A stretch of 64,000 bases of DNA from UBA288 sp050178135 (GTDB lineage: Archaea; Halobacteriota; Methanomicrobia; Methanomicrobiales; Methanospirillaceae): positions 12,055-76,054 of the forward strand of contig JBFXGJ010000007.1 of assembly GCA_050178135.1 (NCBI GenBank), in the 5' to 3' direction. The translations under genes and the position numbers were made by a program. The notes beneath the pieces were generated by a model, which was given only the letters and a program-made list of their open reading frames with translations, was not told the DNA's origin and searched no databases. This document shows positions 59,902 through 64,000 of this stretch, in pieces (the first letter of the stretch is position 1; the number at the start of each line of letters is the position of its first letter).

Positions 59902-61407
59902 TCACTCCTGGTCCAGCCCGGACTCCTTCGCAGTCTTCATCTGGGGAAAGAGGATCACCTCTTTGATCGAGGTGTGACCGGAGAGAAGCATCACGAGCCG
60001 GTCGATCCCGATCCCCACGCCCCCGGTCGGGGGCATCCCGAGCGCGAGGGCGTTGACGAAGTCGTAATCGATCATCTGGGCCTCTGCATCGCCCTCGAGC
60101 CGGCGACGGTCCTGGGCGAGCAGGCGCTCGAGCTGGTCCCTCGGGTCGTTCAGTTCCGAGAAGCCGTTCGCGAGTTCCATGCCGTTGATGAAGAGTTCGA
60201 ACCGCTCGGTGAAGCCCTCCTTCTCGCGGTGACGCTTCGCGAGTGGAGAGTTCTCGACCGGGAAGTCGTGGATGAAGGTTGGCTGGACGAGCCGGTCCTC
60301 GACGAAGAACTCGAAGAAGAGGACCAGGAACTCCCGCTGGTTCGCTGCTGCCGACCAGTCGGGGACCCGGTGTTCGGCAGCGATCCGGCCGAGTTCCTCG
60401 ACCGAGAGCGAGAGGACGTCGATACCGGCATACTCCCGGACCGCGTCCTCCATCGTCATACGACGCCAGGGGCGGGAGAAGTCGAGCGTGTTCTCACCAT
60501 AGGCGAGGGTCGCCGAGCCGTAGACGCTCTCGACAAGGTCGCTGATGAGGCTCTCGGTGAGGTCCATCATCTGGTGATAGTCACGGTAGGCCTCGTAGGC
60601 CTCGACCATCGTAAACTCGGGGTTGTGGCTCGAGTCGATATCCTCATTCCTGAAGTTCTTGGAGATCTCGAAGACCCGCTCGAACCCTCCGACGACGAGC
60701 CGTTTCAGGTAGAGCTCGGGGGCGATCCGGAGGAAGAGCGTCTGGTCCAGGTAGTGGTGGTGGGTCGTGAACGGACGGGCGTTCGCCCCGCCATATACAG
60801 GCTGCAGGGTCGGGGTCTCGAACTCGAGAAATCCCCGGTCGGCCAGGAACGACCGGATAAACGAGATGACCCGGCTCCGGACGCGGAAGGTCTCCCGCGC
60901 CCGGTCGTTCATCACCAGGTCGAGGTAGCGCTGGCGGTAGCGCTTCTCAGTGTCTTTGAGCCCATGGAACTTCTCAGGAAGGTCGGTGAGCGCCTTGCAG
61001 AGAAGGCAGAGGTCGTCGACCCAGAGGGAGAGCTCGCCGACCTTGGTCCGGAACGGGCGTCCCGAGACGCCGACGATATCCCCCCGGTCGACGAGCTCGA
61101 TGAACCGGGAGAAGGCCTCGTCGCCGAGGTCGTTCTTCCGGATGTAGAGCTGGATGCGACCAGTCTCGTCCCCGAGGTCGACAAAGACGGTCTTTCCATG
61201 GTTCCGGACCGTGTACAGCCGGCCGGCGAGGCTCGACTGCTCGGTCGCAGGGTCGTGGCCGATCGATTCGAACCGTTCCCGGATCCCGGCGACGGTCGCT
61301 GTCCGCTCGAACCCATGGGGGTAGCAGGGGACGCCCTGCTGGAGGAGGGTGTCCGCTTTCTCGCACCGGATCGGGTCGAAGGCGACGTTATCGTTCTGTT
61401 CTGTCAT
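59902..61407 (-). CDS. lysS: class II lysyl-tRNA synthetase
   Basis: 501 residues. The OB-fold anticodon domain contains GKTVFVDLGDETGRIQLYI. The class II catalytic motifs are FLEFETPTLQPVYGG (1), RVFEISKNFRNEDIDSSHNP (2) and GVGIGIDRLVMLL (3). This is the bacterial-type LysRS; many archaea use an unrelated class I enzyme, so it may be an acquired gene or a second LysRS. It charges tRNA-Lys. The transcript may start near a TTTATAC element around 61455-61465. Confidence 0.95.
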   Translation of the reverse strand: MTEQNDNVAFDPIRCEKADTLLQQGVPCYPHGFERTATVAGIRERFESIGHDPATEQSSLAGRLYTVRNHGKTVFVDLGDETGRIQLYIRKNDLGDEAFSRFIELVDRGDIVGVSGRPFRTKVGELSLWVDDLCLLCKALTDLPEKFHGLKDTEKRYRQRYLDLVMNDRARETFRVRSRVISFIRSFLADRGFLEFETPTLQPVYGGANARPFTTHHHYLDQTLFLRIAPELYLKRLVVGGFERVFEISKNFRNEDIDSSHNPEFTMVEAYEAYRDYHQMMDLTESLISDLVESVYGSATLAYGENTLDFSRPWRRMTMEDAVREYAGIDVLSLSVEELGRIAAEHRVPDWSAAANQREFLVLFFEFFVEDRLVQPTFIHDFPVENSPLAKRHREKEGFTERFELFINGMELANGFSELNDPRDQLERLLAQDRRRLEGDAEAQMIDYDFVNALALGMPPTGGVGIGIDRLVMLLSGHTSIKEVILFPQMKTAKESGLDQE

Positions 61408-61571
61408 ATCCGCTCTGCCGCTCCCAGGCGGTCCAGGCCCGATAAACGGCGCTGGAATGCCGTATAAAGTTCCGCCTGAACGCTAATAATACTGCAGGGG
61501 TCGGAACCGGGCGGTCCAGGAAGCGCATCGTTTTTGAACAGGAGGCGGATAACAGAATTGGAGCTCTCGAT

Positions 61572-61904
61572 ATGGCAATCGAACAGCAGTGCCGGGAGGC
61601 ATCACCGGAGGAGTGCCGGCAGGCGATCGAGAAAGGAGGATGCAGGGTGATCGACCTCAGGACGCCCGCGGAGTTCCGCGAGGGACACCTTGCGGACGCG
61701 GTCAACATCGACTACTACGCCCATGACTTCCGGGCGCGAATCACCGCGCTTGACCCGAAACAGACGTTCGTCGTTTACTGTCGGCGGGGAATACGGGGAC
61801 AGAAATCGATGGAGATCCTGCGCGATGCCGGTTTTATCCGGGTCCTGAATATCGCCGGGGGTTTCGAGGCCTGGAGCCGCTCGGGACACCCGGTCCAGCG
61901 TTGA
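61572..61904 (+). CDS. rhodanese-domain protein
   Basis: 110 residues, one rhodanese domain: VIDLRTPAEFREGHLADAVN and the active cysteine in VVYCRRGIRGQKS. The loop after the cysteine, RRGIRG, differs from that of thiosulfate sulfurtransferases, so the sulfur acceptor is unknown. GGAG lies eight bases before the ATG. Confidence 0.9.
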   Translation: MAIEQQCREASPEECRQAIEKGGCRVIDLRTPAEFREGHLADAVNIDYYAHDFRARITALDPKQTFVVYCRRGIRGQKSMEILRDAGFIRVLNIAGGFEAWSRSGHPVQR

Positions 61905-61919
61905 GTACAAGAAGGGGGT

Positions 61920-62990
61920 TTAGCCCCGCCGCCCAGCGGCGACGAGTGCGACGAGAAGGCCGACGACCGTCACAAGGAGCCCGGGACCGGCACGGGTCGG
62001 GGTGGTGGCCGGAGGCACGGTCGTGGGCACCGTGGTCATGGACGACGACACGGTCTCTGGAACGGAGGTAAGAAACGGCATCGTCTCCGACGGAGGCAGG
62101 GATATGGGCGGCGCAGCGGTCGATGTCACCTGGCCGTCCTCCACGGAGCCGACGGTCGGCGTGCCTCCCGCGGTCGTTGCATTCGGCGTCAAGGTGGTGG
62201 AGACCGTCGGAGTCGAGGTCCGGACCCCGGTGTAGTCCTCGACCTCTCCGCCGGCACCGGCGATGGGGATGGGGACATAGGGCACCGATGTCGGGGCGAA
62301 CTGGGTCGGGACCGGCGTCAGTGACACGATCGGAGTGGTAGAGTCGGTCGGCACGGTCGAAACGGGCGTGACCGGGGTCGGCAGTTCCGTCATGATCGCG
62401 GTCGGGACCGCTGTTCCAGGCGTCAGGGCGGGCTCCGTCGGTGGGACCGTCACGATCGGTGGGGCCGTTACGACCGGAGGCGTCGGGGCCGTACCGCCCC
62501 CGCCGACGACGAGCGTCCCGCTCGAGGTGAGGGCCGACTGGGTCAGGTCGACGAAGTTCGTCGAGCTCGCTGCGACGTGGGACCGGACGTGGTCGACCTG
62601 GAGATCGAGCGTGGTCTGCCCCGCCGCCAGGCCCCTGAAATTGATGTCCGCGATCGCGAACCGGCCGCTCGGGTACTGGTTGGTCCAGTCAGCGAACTGG
62701 AGGAAGAGCTCCCCGGGCTGCTTCAGGGTCGCCGCCACCGAATTGCCGACCTTCCAGTCGGTGCTGACGTACTGGACCACGCTCGGGTCCCAGGTGACGG
62801 AGATGAAGACGTCGTCGGCCCGGGGGTCCCACGTGCTCTCCAGGTAGAGGGTGGCGAGCCCGAACTGGTTCACGCCGAACCCAGCGGTCGAACCCTCGAT
62901 CGAGAATGTCCCCACTCCCGCCGCACCTGCGAGGGGTACCCCGCAGAGGGCAAACAGCAGCAGGGCTGAGATCACCATCCATCGGTGCAT
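61920..62990 (-). CDS. surface protein with cohesin-like domain, Thr/Pro-rich stalk and C-terminal sorting-like signal
   Basis: 356 residues. A signal peptide (VISALLLFALCGVPLAGAA) precedes a cohesin-like beta domain (residues about 25-165: YLESTWDPRADDVFISVTW, FAIADINFRGLAAGQTT). A long stalk rich in Thr, Pro and Val runs to residue 330, then comes TRAGPGLLVTVVGLLVALVA and the basic end AGRRG. This is a tripartite signal like PGF-CTERM, with PGL instead of PGF, so archaeosortase A (6466-7275) is the probable processing enzyme. It is expected on the cell surface. Confidence 0.8.
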   Translation of the reverse strand: MHRWMVISALLLFALCGVPLAGAAGVGTFSIEGSTAGFGVNQFGLATLYLESTWDPRADDVFISVTWDPSVVQYVSTDWKVGNSVAATLKQPGELFLQFADWTNQYPSGRFAIADINFRGLAAGQTTLDLQVDHVRSHVAASSTNFVDLTQSALTSSGTLVVGGGGTAPTPPVVTAPPIVTVPPTEPALTPGTAVPTAIMTELPTPVTPVSTVPTDSTTPIVSLTPVPTQFAPTSVPYVPIPIAGAGGEVEDYTGVRTSTPTVSTTLTPNATTAGGTPTVGSVEDGQVTSTAAPPISLPPSETMPFLTSVPETVSSSMTTVPTTVPPATTPTRAGPGLLVTVVGLLVALVAAGRRG

Positions 62991-63014
62991 GGCGAGAGGT
63001 TAGGGAGAGAACCG

Positions 63015-63023
63015 GATATAAAC
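63015..63023 (-). promoter_or_regulatory. TATA box of the surface protein gene
   Basis: GTTTATATC on the minus strand is 25-33 bases upstream of the ATG at 62990, consistent with a leaderless transcript. Confidence 0.5.
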
Positions 63024-63072
63024 GTTGCTGGTTCGTTCCCAACCTGGGGAAAATCGAACCGTCGGGCTGATC

Positions 63073-64000
63073 TCACCGGTCCTCAGGGGGGGTCTCCGTG
63101 AGCGAGAAAGGGTCCGGCAGCCCGGCAGCGGGGTCGCCCATCTCATCCTCCCCGTTCGCCCGGATCGACTTGAACAGGAAGAACCCGACGATGCCGAAGG
63201 TGATCACTGGCGAAACCCAGACCGGGATATGATAGCCGAAACTGTCGAGGAGCATGATCAGCCCGAGGAACGCGATCGAGTACATCGCCCCGTTCTTCAG
63301 GAACGGGTAGAGTTTAACCTGGTCTACGTGGCGGATCGTGACCTCACGGACCACGAACGCGCCTATCCCGTTCCCGATCAAAATCAACGGGACCGAGAGG
63401 GTGAACGCGAACGCACCGATTACACCGTCGATCGAGAAGGTGGCATCGATGATCTCGAGGTAGAAGATCTTGGACCAGTCGGACATGGTGCCGCCGGCGA
63501 GCTGTTTTTCTGCCGCCTCGGCGTTCATCCGGAAGCCCGAGACGATGAAGAACGCGGTCGAGCCGACGACAGCGCCGAAGGCCATCAGGGGGTCTCGGTT
63601 CATCGTGAGCCAGACGATGACGAGCAGGACGATCGAGGAGACGGCGTAAAACCACACCCCTTTTCGGAGGATGAATCGCTCTCCCCTGAGGCCGAAGTGC
63701 TTGGGCTCGACGAAGAGCCAGTGCATGAAGAGGAAGATGAGGAACGTCCCTCCGCCGGCGAGCAGGATCGGAGCCGACTCCTCGATCGCCTCGATCACCC
63801 GGGGGTCGTTCGAGAAAGTCGCGGTGAGTGCCTCGACGGGCCCGAGCCCGGGAGTTGCGACCCAGACGATCAACCAGGGGAGAACCCCGCGAACGACGAA
63901 GACGGCGATAAAGAGGCCATAGATCAGAAACCACCGGCGAGCCCGGTGCGACATCGTCGAGAGGACCTCGGCATTGATGATCGCGTTGTCGATGCTGCAG
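63073..64000 (-). CDS. DUF475 family membrane protein, 5' end cut by the window
   Basis: The frame is open to the window edge and its first visible residues, SIDNAIINAEVLSTMSHRAR, show that the true start lies beyond 64000; the ATG at 63954 is internal. About eight membrane helices follow. EIIDATFSIDGVIGAFAFT and SIDNAIINA form the paired acidic motifs shared with TerC-type proteins, suggesting metal ion handling. The C-terminal tail is polar. Function is not established for DUF475. Confidence 0.88.
   Translation of the reverse strand, partial: CSIDNAIINAEVLSTMSHRARRWFLIYGLFIAVFVVRGVLPWLIVWVATPGLGPVEALTATFSNDPRVIEAIEESAPILLAGGGTFLIFLFMHWLFVEPKHFGLRGERFILRKGVWFYAVSSIVLLVIVWLTMNRDPLMAFGAVVGSTAFFIVSGFRMNAEAAEKQLAGGTMSDWSKIFYLEIIDATFSIDGVIGAFAFTLSVPLILIGNGIGAFVVREVTIRHVDQVKLYPFLKNGAMYSIAFLGLIMLLDSFGYHIPVWVSPVITFGIVGFFLFKSIRANGEDEMGDPAAGLPDPFSLTETPPEDR

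Overview
The window looks like chromosomal DNA of a high-GC methanogenic archaeon, most likely of the order Methanomicrobiales. The grounds are archaeal information-processing genes (TATA-binding protein, transcription factor S, MCM, replication factor C small subunit, prefoldin beta, TruD, Pth2, an Lhr-type helicase), archaeosortase A, archaeal lipid and riboflavin/F420-type enzymes, a tRNA-Tyr with an intron after position 37, and TATA boxes about 25-35 bases upstream of many starts, several of them leaderless. Genus assignment is inference; no rRNA or mcr gene is present. Both ends cut a gene: a METTL5-like methyltransferase on the left and a DUF475 membrane protein on the right.

Layout. 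1-22.8 kb is a dense core: METTL5-like/MFS pair, CorA, the TFS - PAPS-reductase-like - HisH operon, archaeosortase A converging on a CDP-alcohol phosphatidyltransferase, a riboflavin/F420-pathway reductase, a methyltransferase-like/Pth2/TruD run, a large PAS histidine kinase, mutS-mutL, two related ferredoxin-type proteins, tRNA-Leu(CAG), a medium-chain acyl-CoA synthetase and TBP. 22.8-27.8 kb is looser and contains decayed genes (a 2-hydroxyacyl-CoA dehydratase fragment and a frameshifted histidine kinase) around a class V aminotransferase, a J-domain protein and a CGGC-domain protein. 27.8-41.5 kb is core again: an operon of RPA-associated protein, phosphoesterase and Lhr helicase, then rfcS-mcm, a META-domain lipoprotein, an AEC transporter, parvulin, GNAT, DUF2156, prefoldin beta, and a 2-isopropylmalate synthase family gene with an apparent frameshift at its 5' end.

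41.6-51.5 kb is an accessory region beginning at tRNA-Tyr(intron) and tRNA-Asp: a secreted metallo-beta-lactamase-fold lipoprotein, HicBA, a second HicB, a HEPN-MNT module whose HEPN gene carries an in-frame TAG at codon 5, a winged-helix remnant, a small secreted protein, a broken methyltransferase, an intact serine hydrolase lipoprotein and a broken paralogue of it. From 51.5 kb to the end the window returns to ordinary genes: GNAT, DUF1801, GYD, flavodoxin, a sodium:neurotransmitter-type symporter, a membrane histidine kinase, N-formylglutamate amidohydrolase, a NifX-type protein, an AlkD-like protein, superoxide dismutase, a class II lysyl-tRNA synthetase, rhodanese, and a surface protein whose C-terminus resembles an archaeosortase substrate.

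I found no CRISPR array, intact insertion sequence, prophage or clearly new defence system. The most unusual features are the operon linking Rpap, phosphoesterase and Lhr, the TFS - PAPS-reductase-like - HisH coupling, and two toxin-antitoxin modules in which the toxin part looks damaged while the antitoxin part is intact.
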